Shown here in pieces: positions 9,301 through 17,905 of a stretch of 64,000 nt of DNA. The position numbers and the translations under genes were made by a program. Under the pieces are notes generated by a model that worked only from the letters and a program-made list of their open reading frames with translations, did not search any database and was not told where the DNA came from. Each line of letters opens with the position of its first letter. Positions within the stretch are counted from its first letter, which is position 1. The stretch is taken from positions 1 through 64,000 of the forward strand of contig NZ_JBHYGG010000212.1 in the NCBI RefSeq assembly GCF_051859125.1, in the 5' to 3' direction. The stretch comes from Gemmata sp051859125. Lineage in GTDB: Bacteria; Planctomycetota; Planctomycetia; Gemmatales; Gemmataceae.

Positions 9301-11216
9301 ACCACGTCGCCCGAGGTGGTGTTCGTGGCGGCGACCGACCCCGCGCTCATGTCGAGCGGGGCTCCGGACGCGCCGATCCCCGCCGCCGCGTTCAGCACCA
9401 CGGCCGACGCCCGGATGTCGTCCCCGAACCCGGCGTGCGTGATGGCCCCGCCGGCGTTCACGGTGACGGTGCCGGCCAGGGCGTTGGAGAAGCCCGCCCC
9501 GCCGTAGGCCACGTTGCTCCCGGCACCCGTCGCCGTCAGGGCGACGCTGCCGGCCGACGAGGCGACCTCGCCCGCGACGGTCAGTGTGCCGGAGGCGGAG
9601 ATCCTGATGTCCCCGGGGGCCGATGTGGCCCCGACGGACAGGGGCCCGGCGTCGGCCACGAAGACGCCGCCGGTCGTCGTGGTCGCGGTCAGGCTCGAAA
9701 CGGCCGTCTCGAGCGGGTCCGCCGCGGTGGCCACGCCCGTGCCCGCGGTGACTCCGAGGTTCGAAACCGTGATGTCGGTGCCGCTCGGGTTGCTGTCAAC
9801 GACGTTCGCCCCGGTGGTGAGCAGCAGGGTGCCCACGGCGGCCGGCGCGACCGCCCCGGCGACGGTGATGGCCCCGCTGGTCGCGTCGCCGATCTGGAGG
9901 GTTCCCGCCGTGATGGTGCCGAGTTCGGTGTTCATCAGCCCCAGGATCCCGCTCGCGTCCGCCCCGCCGAGCAGGATCTGCGTGCCGGGGTTGTTCGGAA
10001 CGAGGGCGACGGTCCTGGTGCCCGCGTCGACGGTCCCGGCGGTGAGGACCATCGCGTCGGCCTTGAGCGTAATCACCTCCGAGACGTCGTCGTCGAGTGC
10101 GATCGCCCCCGAAGTGGTGAGTGTCCCCGAGGCTTGTACCGTCAGGTTCTTCGCGCTGATCGCGTTGAGTTCGGCGTCGGTCAGGCCCGCGGCCCCGAGG
10201 GTGAGGTTCACGCCGCTGCCGACGGTCCGCAGGACGAGGTTGTCCGCCGTGAGGGCGTTCGCCGCGTCGAGGTCGAAGGCGTCGGCCGCGAGGGCCAACG
10301 TCTTGCCGGCCCCGCCCGCCGTGACCGCTTCGCCGACCGTGATCGATTTCCCGGCCGCGACGAACAACAGCACGCCCCCGCTGACCGTCGCAATTCCGGC
10401 GACGCCGCTGACCGTTCCCACGCTCAGGTCGTCGGCGCCCGCGAACGTGAAGTCGCCGGACGACGCGCGCCCCGCGATCGCCCCCACCACGTTCGCGGCC
10501 TGCGAGAGATCGACGCCTCCCGCACCCTGGGCGGACAGGGAGGCAGCCGTGATCACCCCCGCGGGGTCTTGTGCCACCGTGAAATCGGCGGGGACCGCCG
10601 TGCCCGCAAACAGTGTGACGTTCCTCCCGGCCGCGTTGATCGGTGCGAGCACTTCGACGGAGGCACCGAGCGGCGAGATGTTCACGTCTCCCGTCGAGGT
10701 GATCGTCTGGTCGATCGTGACCGTGGCACCACGGACCGCAGTGGCGACGGCCAGTCCGTTCACGCTCAGCGGCCCCGACGTGAAGTCAACGTGATTGGCA
10801 AGAACGTTGAGGAACTCGTTCGCGAACGCCGCGCTGCCGGCGACCTCGGCGTTCTCGAACCGGAGCGCAAAGTCGTTCTCGCTGAGAACGTTGATCGAGG
10901 TGAAATCGTCGAGGTTGACCGTTGCGGTGGAAACGCCGCCGACGGCCGCATTGCCGTTGACGAGGCCCGTCGAACTAGAAACGGTCAACACGCCGGCCGC
11001 GGCGGAGATCGTGACACTGTCGTGGGCGTCGGTGGAGATGACCAACTCTGAACCATTAACGACGGCCGCGACGGCGAACAACGCGCGGTCTTCCAGCGCT
11101 TCGAGTCGCAGCGGCGGCGATCCCGTTGTGCCCCGGGGCCCGCGAACGGGTTGTGCAGACCGACTTCGGAATGAGGCCTGAACGGACTGAATCCAGCGCT
11201 TAACCGAGTGACGCAT
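6336..11216 (-). CDS. giant secreted repeat protein, LEALEDR-type
   Basis: 1626 aa from the ATG at 11216 (MRHSVKRWIQSVQ), the usual start of this planctomycete class: a basic segment, then LRLEALEDRALFA near residue 42-54, thought to mark export/surface proteins. Residues about 60-1150 are Gly/Ala/Thr/Val-rich imperfect repeats of the filamentous-hemagglutinin / beta-solenoid kind, with recurring blocks such as VTLTATG, GGVFVSNAGAVTIGG and NVTVTRVGGTQLAV. From about 1250 a cadherin/Ig-like domain (QSLTLGQDSAGVPVTLTGTD ... YTPDPGYSGPDAFTF) and then a Big-like domain (VTVTFSESVTGFEATDVVVG) follow, ending in a jelly-roll-like C-terminus. Likely a cell-surface or extracellular structural or adhesive protein. 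An alternative upstream start adds 48 residues without the typical N-terminus. Confidence 0.88.
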   Translation of the reverse strand: MRHSVKRWIQSVQASFRSRSAQPVRGPRGTTGSPPLRLEALEDRALFAVAAVVNGSELVISTDAHDSVTISAAAGVLTVSSSTGLVNGNAAVGGVSTATVNLDDFTSINVLSENDFALRFENAEVAGSAAFANEFLNVLANHVDFTSGPLSVNGLAVATAVRGATVTIDQTITSTGDVNISPLGASVEVLAPINAAGRNVTLFAGTAVPADFTVAQDPAGVITAASLSAQGAGGVDLSQAANVVGAIAGRASSGDFTFAGADDLSVGTVSGVAGIATVSGGVLLFVAAGKSITVGEAVTAGGAGKTLALAADAFDLDAANALTADNLVLRTVGSGVNLTLGAAGLTDAELNAISAKNLTVQASGTLTTSGAIALDDDVSEVITLKADAMVLTAGTVDAGTRTVALVPNNPGTQILLGGADASGILGLMNTELGTITAGTLQIGDATSGAITVAGAVAPAAVGTLLLTTGANVVDSNPSGTDITVSNLGVTAGTGVATAADPLETAVSSLTATTTTGGVFVADAGPLSVGATSAPGDIRISASGTLTVAGEVASSAGSVALTATGAGSNVAYGGAGFSNALAGTVTVNAGGAITHAGFGDDIRASAVVLNAAAGIGASGAPLDMSAGSVAATNTTSGDVVIRLNANRGFTATTASAVNTAATGNVTVTRVGGTQLAVTSAAATNGSVTLGTNGASLSLTGVGAGGANHDVTASTTGSGNIAVGSVAATRLVGLTAGGAITDDGSTATAVTAPSLALAAATGVGTSAAPVNTDVDKVEATTGTGGVFVSNAGAVTIGGVDGTLTGVRVTGASGDIDVTATGTITVNQGVQAPGDVALTATGGTSDIVTQGGNGNAVASSGGTATLRAGRHLTLGTSSAWGDVSGEGLVLEAGGDIVLDNTTFAEANGAAGLRVTAGGDVKILHAIRGGSILNSNSPGANVTITTGPGKSFILDQGRDGGVGASTDGDITINSDNMVLTSGRVGTTGTVTLAPVTSFRAINLGTDVTDALALTDAELDLVAAGTLVIGSAGVPRITVSADLSRPTATKLELVAPSIIQNSDGGSINTAGGALSLRSNGLKTYAPGRTGPDVTASGLSFDSGRDLYFTLGGTTADTEYTRLTVAGTVNLAGTGLVLVFPGSIVPSTGDVFTIVSATSRTGVFNGYGENSTVPFRGVTLRVNYTDTTVTLTAIGAPTAAAQSLTLGQDSAGVPVTLTGTDPNTPALPLTYAVTDPPDHGTLSGTAPNMVYTPDPGYSGPDAFTFATSNGFLNSSEATVSLTVAPPPAVASAAATVTNASPIPVTVTFSESVTGFEATDVVVGNGTVTNFAGSGATYTFGVVPAGQGAVTVDVGAGAGQYASGFGTPAAARLTRTFDGLGPVVAISAPVVVGPGVVAYTVTYTDDRFAASDLGTGDITLNTTGSVTGTVSVDTGTGKIRTVTVSGITGVGNLSISLAPGTAEDTLGNPALAASSETFGARRRFDMKANSIGKQSAGWERVMPGTKYSAALGYGWATTGSVGGSTGGRVPAGGDARVLGDYAYGLTPVAFKVFVGAGQSATVTVHTYSAPTQGLQGVRASIVGGTTQTLRGSGTVTVSGTAGADGVLTVTFSTAPGSSLWIVNAVEVTPGLPV

Positions 11217-11430
11217 GAAGGTCTTTCGTGGTGCGACTTCGAGGACAGCAGTTCCATCACGAGCGACGAGCCCGAAGGGCACGCACCCGTCCGCGCCGTA
11301 CTTAAGCAGACTTCGCAGGTCCCGGGCTAGATCGAACCGGGTAGGGGGGGGAGTGTGCATCTTATGCAGGACCCCTCACGCTTCGCGGCACTTTCCCCGT
11401 TGGAGTTGCGCAACGCCGGGATTCTCCCGG

Positions 11431-11784
11431 TTACCCGGACGGGCGCACGCGAGCGTCCGGGTGCGGTTCGGGGCCGCCCCGGGGCACGAAAACAGCCCCG
11501 AGCGCGGTGCCCGGGGGCGGACAACGGGGCCCGCGCGTGCCACTTGGTTCGTTGCAGTGCCCCCGAACTTCGGGAGGCCCCATCGCCGCTTGCGCCGCCC
11601 GAGCGGGGCGTCGCCGGCGGACAGAAGGTGGGGGCACGCCGGCCCCGAGGAACCGCCCCCTGGACTGCCGGTCCGGATCATCGAACTCGCGGAGCAGGTC
11701 CGTAAGGACGAGAGGGGGCGGGTCGGCGAGGCACGCGGCCCAGAGCGCTGGAGCGTCGGTCACCGGCGACCCCGTGACGGACAC
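11431..11784 (-). CDS. possible small hypothetical protein
   Basis: A GTG-initiated reading whose first 60 residues look protein-like (APALWAACLADPPPLVLTDL then LREFDDPDRQSRGRFL), while the rest is Pro/Arg-rich as expected from non-coding GC-rich DNA. It follows two small genes on the same strand at a 60-bp gap. It may be real with an earlier end, or a remnant. Low confidence. Confidence 0.3.
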   Translation of the reverse strand: MSVTGSPVTDAPALWAACLADPPPLVLTDLLREFDDPDRQSRGRFLGAGVPPPSVRRRRPARAAQAAMGPPEVRGHCNEPSGTRGPRCPPPGTALGAVFVPRGGPEPHPDARVRPSG

Positions 11785-11844
11785 GGGAGCGGCCCCGGAC
11801 GAGCGATCCGACCCGACCCGGGGCGCCTGGCAACGGAAACCGCT

Positions 11845-12051
11845 TCACCGCACGAGGCGGACCGCGGCGAAGACGCCGCCGAGGCTGAGGCCGACCAGGA
11901 GCAGCGCGAGCCCCCACGTCTGCGCCCAGGTGAGCGGGTACAGGTACACCCCGCACCGCGGGCACGGGGCCGCGTCCCCCGCGTCCTCGGGCTCCAACCG
12001 CCCCTGCCACCGGCACACCCCGCACCGGTACGACCTCAGCGGCACACGCAT
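11845..12051 (-). CDS. small zinc-ribbon membrane protein (68 aa)
   Basis: The protein starts with a zinc ribbon (CGVC at 10-13 and CPRC at 30-33) and ends with one transmembrane helix (GLALLLVGLSLGGVFAAVRL). It should sit in the membrane with the metal-binding head on one side. GAGGGGG lies seven bases upstream of the ATG. It follows the 155-aa gene by 48 bp on the same strand, so the two probably form an operon. No family name is known to me. Confidence 0.7.
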   Translation of the reverse strand: MRVPLRSYRCGVCRWQGRLEPEDAGDAAPCPRCGVYLYPLTWAQTWGLALLLVGLSLGGVFAAVRLVR

Positions 12052-12099
12052 CGCGCCCCCCTCACTTCCGTGGTGTCCGCCCGCGGGTGCCGCGGCGAC

Positions 12100-12567
12100 T
12101 CACCGTGCCCCCTTCGTTCCCGGCTCACCCGCGCCGTCGGGGATCGCCACCTCCCGGGCGTACTGCTCGACGTACCCCTCTGCGAGCTTGCCCGCGACGG
12201 CGCGGTGGTACGCCGCAACGGCGCGGCGGCGGTCCCGGTACAACCTGCTCCGCTTCTGCCCCATCGCCTCGTTCCAGTCCGGTCGGATTCCGCCGGAGTG
12301 GACGCACACGGCGTTGCCGTCCAGGGTCCCGATCCAGAACTGGTCCGCGGTCGCGAGCACCCGCCGGGTGAGCGACCGCTCGGTCTCCGCGAACCCCGCG
12401 GCCGCTTGCTCCGCGACCGCCCGCTCGAAGTCCTCTCTCCGGGTCAGCACGTGCTCGACGAGTCGCCCGCCGTCGGTCACGCGGTGGCCGAACCGCAGCG
12501 GCTCGTCGACGAAGATCACTTTGCACGTGAGTGGCGGGTCGCCGCCGGTGAGTTCGCGAACGAGCAT
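12100..12567 (-). CDS. hypothetical protein (155 aa)
   Basis: From the ATG at 12567 (MLVRELTGGDPPLTCKVIF). The N-terminus is beta-rich (PLTCKVIFVDEPLRFGHRVT), followed by a long helical region rich in Arg/Glu/Ala (REDFERAVAEQAAAGFAETE) and a further beta segment ATADQFWIGTLDGNAVCVHS. No catalytic motif or family recognised. First gene of a small minus-strand operon with the zinc-ribbon membrane protein. Confidence 0.65.
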   Translation of the reverse strand: MLVRELTGGDPPLTCKVIFVDEPLRFGHRVTDGGRLVEHVLTRREDFERAVAEQAAAGFAETERSLTRRVLATADQFWIGTLDGNAVCVHSGGIRPDWNEAMGQKRSRLYRDRRRAVAAYHRAVAGKLAEGYVEQYAREVAIPDGAGEPGTKGAR

Positions 12568-12892
12568 GCGGGGGTCCGGGGAACGTGGGGGAAGAAAGTA
12601 GCCTACACGCGCCCCGTGCCCCCGCCAGCGTGGAGCGGCGGGCTCTGAGCGGTTGGTACCGCCGGTTCGGCATCGAAGCGGAGTCCCACGGGCCGTACAT
12701 TCGCGGGCTCGTGCGGTCACCGTTCTTGTTCGCCACTCCGGTGGGAAGGCGTCCGGGCGGAAAAAGGTTGCCGCCCCAGGATGGAACGCGGCGAGGCGGC
12801 CCTGTCGCGGTCGCCGCCGCACGCGCCGCACTTCCCGTTCGGCGTGGTCCAACGTGTTCGGTGCCAGTTGGCCTGTGCGGACCGGGAGCGCA

Positions 12893-13142
12893 TCACTTCT
12901 TCGCCTGCTTCTCGGCGGGCTTCTCTTCCGGCTCGTCGTCGGCCACCTCGTCGCACTCGGAGAAGGCGTCGGCAGTCACGCCGAACGCTCGGGCTAGCTT
13001 CACGACAGCGGCCCAACTGGGGCACGCTGTCCCTGCTCGTGACTGCGCAGGCTGCTCAATGGCATGCCCGCTTTTCGGTGAGCTGCTGTTGGGTGAATCC
13101 GGACTGCTCCCGCAGTTGGTGAGGCACTTCTTTGAACGCCAT
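12893..13142 (-). pseudogene. XRE-type HTH regulator, frameshifted
   Basis: Read across three frames the sequence gives an intact small regulator: MAFKEVPHQLREQSGFTQQQ, then GMPLSSLRSHEQGQRAP, then SWAAVVKLARAFGVTADAF and a charged tail rich in Glu/Lys. This is the classical Cro/CI helix-turn-helix with the S-S-L-R recognition helix. Two single-base losses, after the AAG near 13074 and near 13026, break the reading. It lies at the edge of the mobile-element region, where decay is common. A sequencing error would have to occur twice within 50 bases, so true decay is more likely. Confidence 0.75.
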
Positions 13143-13341
13143 CGACAGCACCCCGAGCACCGGCGAACCCCCTGTGGATGATATGGTCGGAACCGGAGTA
13201 TCACAAATGTCTTAGCACCCCTCACGCCCGCCGTTTTCCTGGATCGTATAAACGTTTTGTATTATTGGCACAAATCGGTTGTGAATCGGCATGTGTTAGT
13301 GACTGAGTTGTGGAGTTTACCTTCCACCCTACGTACCTCAA

Positions 13342-13506
13342 ATGACCACCGGCATCCTCGAAGGCATCCAGGCCCAACTCGCCCGCGTTGAGGCGAAGCT
13401 TGACGCGACCCGTCAGACCGAGGCGGTAGTCCCGAACGATTCGATTTGGGCCAACGGGGCGATGGACCTCGCGGCCGTTGCCCCGGGGTCCGGGGCGGGG
13501 TCGTGA
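13342..13506 (+). CDS. possible small coiled-coil protein (54 aa)
   Basis: ATG at 13342 opens a 54-residue frame MTTGILEGIQAQLARVEAKL ending GSGAGS. The heptad-like stretch ILEGIQAQLARVEAKLDA would form a short coiled coil of a type often seen in small planctomycete proteins. No Shine-Dalgarno sequence. It could be a fragment of a longer gene disrupted by nearby insertions. Confidence 0.35.
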   Translation: MTTGILEGIQAQLARVEAKLDATRQTEAVVPNDSIWANGAMDLAAVAPGSGAGS

Positions 13507-13712
13507 CTTCCCGCAATACTCACGGGCGTGCACAATAGTGAACGCACGGCGAAAAGCAGTTCGGCGGTCATCAGGTGCCAGAAACACGTAGTCGCGTTTC
13601 GGGGTCCGTAAACCTCGGCGGGCTCACCCTGGACCGCGCCCGCACCCTCGACGGGAAGGCATCCGAAAACGCGACACCCCGCTGGATCCCCAGTGGGGTG
13701 CTTGCATTTCGT

Positions 13713-14881
13713 TATACTCCGCCCGGCTTGAAATGAGGGGTTGTCGCGAGTTCGGGTTTGTGGTCGAATTCGAGCCTCCCGCCTCAACCTTGTCTGGAGC
13801 CACGGATGGCCACTCGCGTACCTCTCACGTTCCGCGATGACGACCGCTCCACGCTCGCAACCGAGCGCTACCGGCATCCCGACCCTCGTGTCCAACAACG
13901 CATGGAGGTTCTCTGGCTGCTCAGCCAGGGTCAAACCCAAGCCCGCGCCGGGCAGTTGGCGGGCGTCTCCAAGGCCACCGTCGAGCGATACGTGGCCCTC
14001 TTCCGCAAGAGCGGTCTTCCTGGCTTGCGGGAGTTCCTTTGGGTCAAGCCCATCAGCGTCCTGGAGAAGCATCGCACGGCTCTGGAACCCGAGTTCCGCA
14101 AACGCCCGCCGCACACCGTGGCCGAGGCGATCCAGCGGATCGAGGCACTCACGGGCGTGTGCCGGAAGGAAACGCAAGTCCGCGCGTTCCTCAAAAAAGT
14201 CTTGGGCTGAGGTGGCGGTGCATGGGTGCCATCCCATTGCCTCCGAAGCAGACGGTCGAGGAACACAACCGCACCCAGGCCGCGTTCCTGAGGGAGAAGT
14301 TGGAACCGGTGTTGGCTCAAGCCAGGGCAAAACGGCGAAGCGTGTTCTTCGTGGACGCCGCCCACTTCGTCCAGGGGTCGTTCCTGTGTTGCGTGTGGTG
14401 CCTGGTGCGGATGTTCGTGCGCGGTTCGTCGGGGCGGCGGCGGTACAACGTCCTCGGGGCGTGGAACGGCGTCACCCGGGAGTTGATCCGCGTGACCAAC
14501 GACACGCGGGTGTCATCCGACACGATGATCGAACTCCTCGGGCAGATCGCGCTGCGGACCAAGGGGGCGATCACCGTGGTCCTGGACAACGCACGGTACC
14601 AGCGGTGCGAGGCGGTGGAGACGGAAGCGAAGCGGTTGGGGATCGAGTTGTTGTTCCTGCCGTCGTACTCGCCGAACCTGAACCTGACCGAGAGGCTGTG
14701 GAAGATCACGAAGAAGAAGGCGCTGCGGGGAAAGCACTACCCTGACTTCGCGACTTTCTTGGGAGCCATTGATGACTGTCTCAATCGCATCCACACGGAC
14801 CATCGTGACGCTCTTGCCTCTTTGATGACACTCAAGTTCCAGACGTTCGACAACGCCTCATTCCTGGCCGCGTAGAGTATA
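13713..14881 (+). mobile_element. IS630-family insertion sequence, apparently complete
   Basis: About 1.17 kb bounded by TA and imperfect 26-bp inverted repeats: left TATACTCCGCCCGGCTTG... (13713-13738) and right 14856-14881, matching at 19 of 26 positions with perfect outer TATACTC and inner AATGAGG blocks. The TA dinucleotide at each end is the target duplication of this family. The transposase fills the element and its stop codon lies inside the right repeat. Confidence 0.85.
13806..14875 (+). CDS. IS630-family transposase, two frames joined by -1 frameshift
   Basis: The first frame (13806-14210, 134 aa) carries the helix-turn-helix part (QTQARAGQLAGVSKATVERY). It ends FLKKVLG-stop just after a run of six A (14193-14198). 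A shift to the -1 frame at the A-run continues as SLGLRWRCMGAIP and supplies the DDE domain to 14875: first Asp in VFFVDAAHF, second in ITVVLDNARYQ, Glu in SPNLNLTERLWKITKKKAL. The zero-frame codons are CTC AAA AAA G, so slippage on lysine codons (ribosomal or transcriptional) is plausible. All three acidic residues are present, so the element may be active. Confidence 0.85.
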
Positions 14882-15073
14882 GTCGGGTCGGGTCTCCACG
14901 CCCCGGCGGTGAGGTGATTCTACAGCCCCGCGGCCGCCGGTGGGGTCCCCCCGTGGCTCCGTCGGGGCCCGACGACTCGGCCCGACATACGGCACCACTG
15001 CCCAGCCCTCACTTCGCCGTCTTCGCATGCGGCACAGGGACGTGGGGCGTCTGCGGGAGCGGCGAAACCGGGG

Positions 15074-16327
15074 TCAGGTCCCGTCGATCGCCAGCCCGCC
15101 GCTCACCAGGGCGAAACCGAGGCCCCCGGGCCGTACGTCGCCGGTGATCGGATCGAGGAACTTGACGCCGAAGAACGGCCCGCTCTCGGTGAGTACCGCG
15201 AGGTCGCTCAGGCCATCCTCGTTGGTGTCCACCCGCGTGATGGCGTGGTCGGCGACGTTGTCGCCGATGAGGAACGTGTTCGGGTCCGGCGAGTCGACGC
15301 CGGTGCTCACGAGCGTCGCGAGCCCGGTCCCGACGTCGACCGCGAACACGCCCGCGCGGATGCGCGGGGTGGCGGGGTCGGTGATCCGGTCGAGGGCCGT
15401 GAAGACCAGCTCGTCCTTGCCGTCGCCGTTGGAGTCGAGCGCCGTCAGGCGGGCGTCGCGCTCGATCCCCCGCCCGCGGGCGTTGGTCACCTTCGCGAAG
15501 GGCGCCAGCACCTCGCCGGTGCCCGTGAGGTTCAGTTCGGTGAGCCCGCCGCCGGAGAACGCGAGCACCTTGAGTTTGACGGACTTGTTGGGGTTCGTCG
15601 CGGCAACGGGTCCGCCCCGCGTGACGGCGACCTCGTACTTGCCGTCGCCGTTGAAGTCGCCGCCGGCCACGACCACGCCCTTCTGGTACCCGGTCCCGAA
15701 CGGCGTCATGGTGCCCCCGATGAGGGCGTCGCCGCTCCCGTCGGCGGCGGCCCCGGCGCTGACGACCGCGAGCCGCCCGTACTCCGAATTGCCACCGGCC
15801 GCGGAGCCGCCCCGGGTGCCGGCGATGAGGTCCACCGTGCCGTCGCCGTTCACGTCGGCGACGGCGATGTTCAAGCCGTTGGTGTACGCCCCCGCGGTCC
15901 CGTTCGGGCCGTTGGTGGTCGCGAACGGGGTGAACGTGTGGAATGGGTTCGGCGGTAAAAACCCCGCCTGGAGCAGCTTGCCGTCGTAGACGAACACCTT
16001 GCCCGCCTTCGACGCGTCGAGCCCGGCGACGCCCACGGGCCTCGCGGCGGACACGAACAGGTCGTCCCAGCCGTCCCTGTTGAGGTCGCCCAGGGCCACC
16101 TGCACGAGTCCCGTGTACGGCTCGCGTGCGCTGTCCAGGAGGCGGAGGCCGTCGGCGAGCGGGGCGCCGGAGTCCGCGTTCACGAGGGCGGCGAAGCCGT
16201 CGGCGCTGCCGACGGCGAAGATCGCCGCGGGCACCAGGCGGTCCCCCAACGGTTCGACGGCGAGGCGTGTTACGGTCGGGGTGCCGGGCCGGGGCCGACG
16301 GGCGCGGGTCGCAGGGTGGAAAGTCAT
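15074..16327 (-). CDS. secreted FG-GAP/VCBS repeat protein
   Basis: 417 aa from the ATG at 16327. A basic N-terminus leads to LAVEPLGDRLVPA (residues about 22-34), a variant of the planctomycete LEPLEDR export mark. The body is an FG-GAP beta-propeller with at least five calcium-binding loops of the form DxNxDGxxDL: DLNRDGWDDL, DVNGDGTVDL, DFNGDGKYEV, DSNGDGKDEL and DTNEDGLSDL. Such proteins are extracellular and bind calcium; the ligand is unknown. No good Shine-Dalgarno sequence. The 220 bp upstream carry no gene and run into the ISAzo13-type element at 16549. Confidence 0.85.
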   Translation of the reverse strand: MTFHPATRARRPRPGTPTVTRLAVEPLGDRLVPAAIFAVGSADGFAALVNADSGAPLADGLRLLDSAREPYTGLVQVALGDLNRDGWDDLFVSAARPVGVAGLDASKAGKVFVYDGKLLQAGFLPPNPFHTFTPFATTNGPNGTAGAYTNGLNIAVADVNGDGTVDLIAGTRGGSAAGGNSEYGRLAVVSAGAAADGSGDALIGGTMTPFGTGYQKGVVVAGGDFNGDGKYEVAVTRGGPVAATNPNKSVKLKVLAFSGGGLTELNLTGTGEVLAPFAKVTNARGRGIERDARLTALDSNGDGKDELVFTALDRITDPATPRIRAGVFAVDVGTGLATLVSTGVDSPDPNTFLIGDNVADHAITRVDTNEDGLSDLAVLTESGPFFGVKFLDPITGDVRPGGLGFALVSGGLAIDGT

Positions 16328-16548
16328 GTTGCGTGAACCCAGGAATGGCTGAGGGCTCACCGGCAGCGCGTGCCGGCAGAAGTGACGGTGTCCCGTCCGA
16401 GGCAGTTCGCCGACGGGTACAGGTGCACGCCGCGTGCCACTTTGGGACGACGCGGATCCTCGTCGATGAGATGCGGGAGAGACTGGCCCGGTTGACAGCG
16501 CCACCAGTTGCGAGCATCCCGCGGCATCCGTCCGTGCCCCGCCTGGGG

Positions 16549-17893
16549 TTAGGAACCGTCTACTGGTTACTTCGTGTTCTTGCCCGCAGTCCTGGGGTGG
16601 ATGGTGTAGTTCCACTGGGGGCAGGTCTCGGGGCGTGTCAGGTTGATCGCCTTGAACTCGGCCGGGGTCACCTTCCGCCCGGTCGGGTACGCTCCGGGCA
16701 TCACCCGGGCGGTCACCTTCAAGCCGGTCGCGGTCGTCGTCCGCCGGATCAGCCCGACCAGCACCGCCAGGGTGGCCAAGACGATCCCCGCCCAGGTGGC
16801 ACTGACCTGGCTGAACAACCGGTGCTCGATCGGGTTCCACTTCGACGCCCCCGGCGGGGAGTGGCACACCGTCACGGTCAGACCCGTCTCGTCCGCGAAC
16901 TCCTGGAGCCGGAACTTGAACCGCCGGGACGTCGGCCCGTTGCTCCCGCCCCCGTCGGCCTCGATCAGCAGGGCCGTCGCGTCCGGGTACAGCCGCTTCC
17001 CCTTCTGCCGCCACCAGTCGCGGACCGCGTCCACGGCCAGGTCGGCGTGTTCCCGGATGTCCCGACGCACACGTGCCCGCGGTTCAACTCCGGGCCGAAC
17101 ACACCGTACGGGACGGCCTGGGCGACGGCGTCGGTCGGGAAGTCGTGTGTGCTCACGGCGGTGGGCCTGCGGCACCACCGCCGGCCCGGGTTCTTGAACA
17201 CCCCGACCCGCTCCCGCTTCTGGGCGTCGATGCTGATCCGGGGGTTGCGGAGCCCCACGAACGACCGCCGCTGCCGGGCGATGTACCGGAACTGGATGTC
17301 CCGGTCGGCGTGCGTCTTCCGGGCGAGTCGCTTGCGGTGCCCCCGCAGGCCGTACCCGTTGGCCCGGGGCAACCGCCCGATGGTGGTCGGACAGGCCCGG
17401 TGCCCCAACGCCGCGGACAACCCGCGGAGGCTGGTCCGAACCCACCGCTCGCCGGTGGCCGGGCATCCGGCCGTCTCCGGTTCGACCAACTTGATCAGGT
17501 CCGGGACGAGGGCCGGGTCTTTTTTGACAGGGGCCGCCCGCCCCCGCCAGGCAGACGCGGTCGGCCGGGCGGTCCTTGAGGTCGTCGGCCAACTCGTCCC
17601 GTCCCCGGCGGATGGTCTCGGGGCGGAGGCCGGTGATGGCCGCGACCTCGTTGTACCCACCGTACCCGAGCCGCTGGGCCTCCAGGGCGGCGACCCAACG
17701 CCGTTGCTGCTCGTCGAGCCGGCTGAGGGTCAGGTTGAGGCGGCGGTGGTACTCGGCCTGGGGGCCGGTGCCGGCCCGGCACGCCTCACACGGGCACTGG
17801 TGGACGGGGCGTTCCATCCCGGAACCTCCTGGTGATCCAGGTAGGGTACGGCTCTCGCGTCAGAACGCGAAGTAGCAAACGGACGGTTCCTTA
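16549..17893 (-). mobile_element. ISAzo13-family insertion sequence
   Basis: About 1.34 kb bounded by 28-bp imperfect inverted repeats (16549-16576 and 17866-17893; 21 of 28 matches, with AGGAACCGTC and TACTTCG exact). TTA stands at the outer edge of both ends and may be a 3-bp target duplication. The transposase gene inside is broken by two frame changes. The right end stops only 12 bp before the start codon of an IS5-type transposase, which suggests insertion into that element's leader. Confidence 0.75.
16567..17817 (-). pseudogene. ISAzo13-family transposase, two frameshifts
   Basis: The ATG at 17817 has AGGAGG eight bases upstream. The start (MERPVHQCPCEACRAG, then YGGYNEVAAITGLRPETIRR) and end (LLIEADGGGSNG, ETGLTVTVCHSPPGASKWNP-IEHRLF, WNYTIHP) are in one frame; the middle (KKDPALVPDLIKLVEPETAG to GVFGPELNRGHVCVG) is in another. 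The first change is at an A6 run near 17525 (+1 direction), the second near 17060 (-1 direction), so the frame is restored. Known ISAzo13 transposases have this exact block order without interruption. It is inactive unless both shifts are suppressed. Confidence 0.85.
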
Positions 17894-17905
17894 CCGATAT
17901 CGGGC

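Noticed and set aside
7987..11051. Long open frames on the plus strand (506 and 865 codons)
   Set aside because: They are antisense to the 1626-residue repeat protein, have Arg/Asp/Pro-skewed composition and no ribosome binding site; open only because of high GC.
15074..17014. N-terminal extension of the FG-GAP protein to 646 residues
   Set aside because: The extra 229 residues run through the ISAzo13-type element; the ATG at 16327 directly before the export motif is the natural start.
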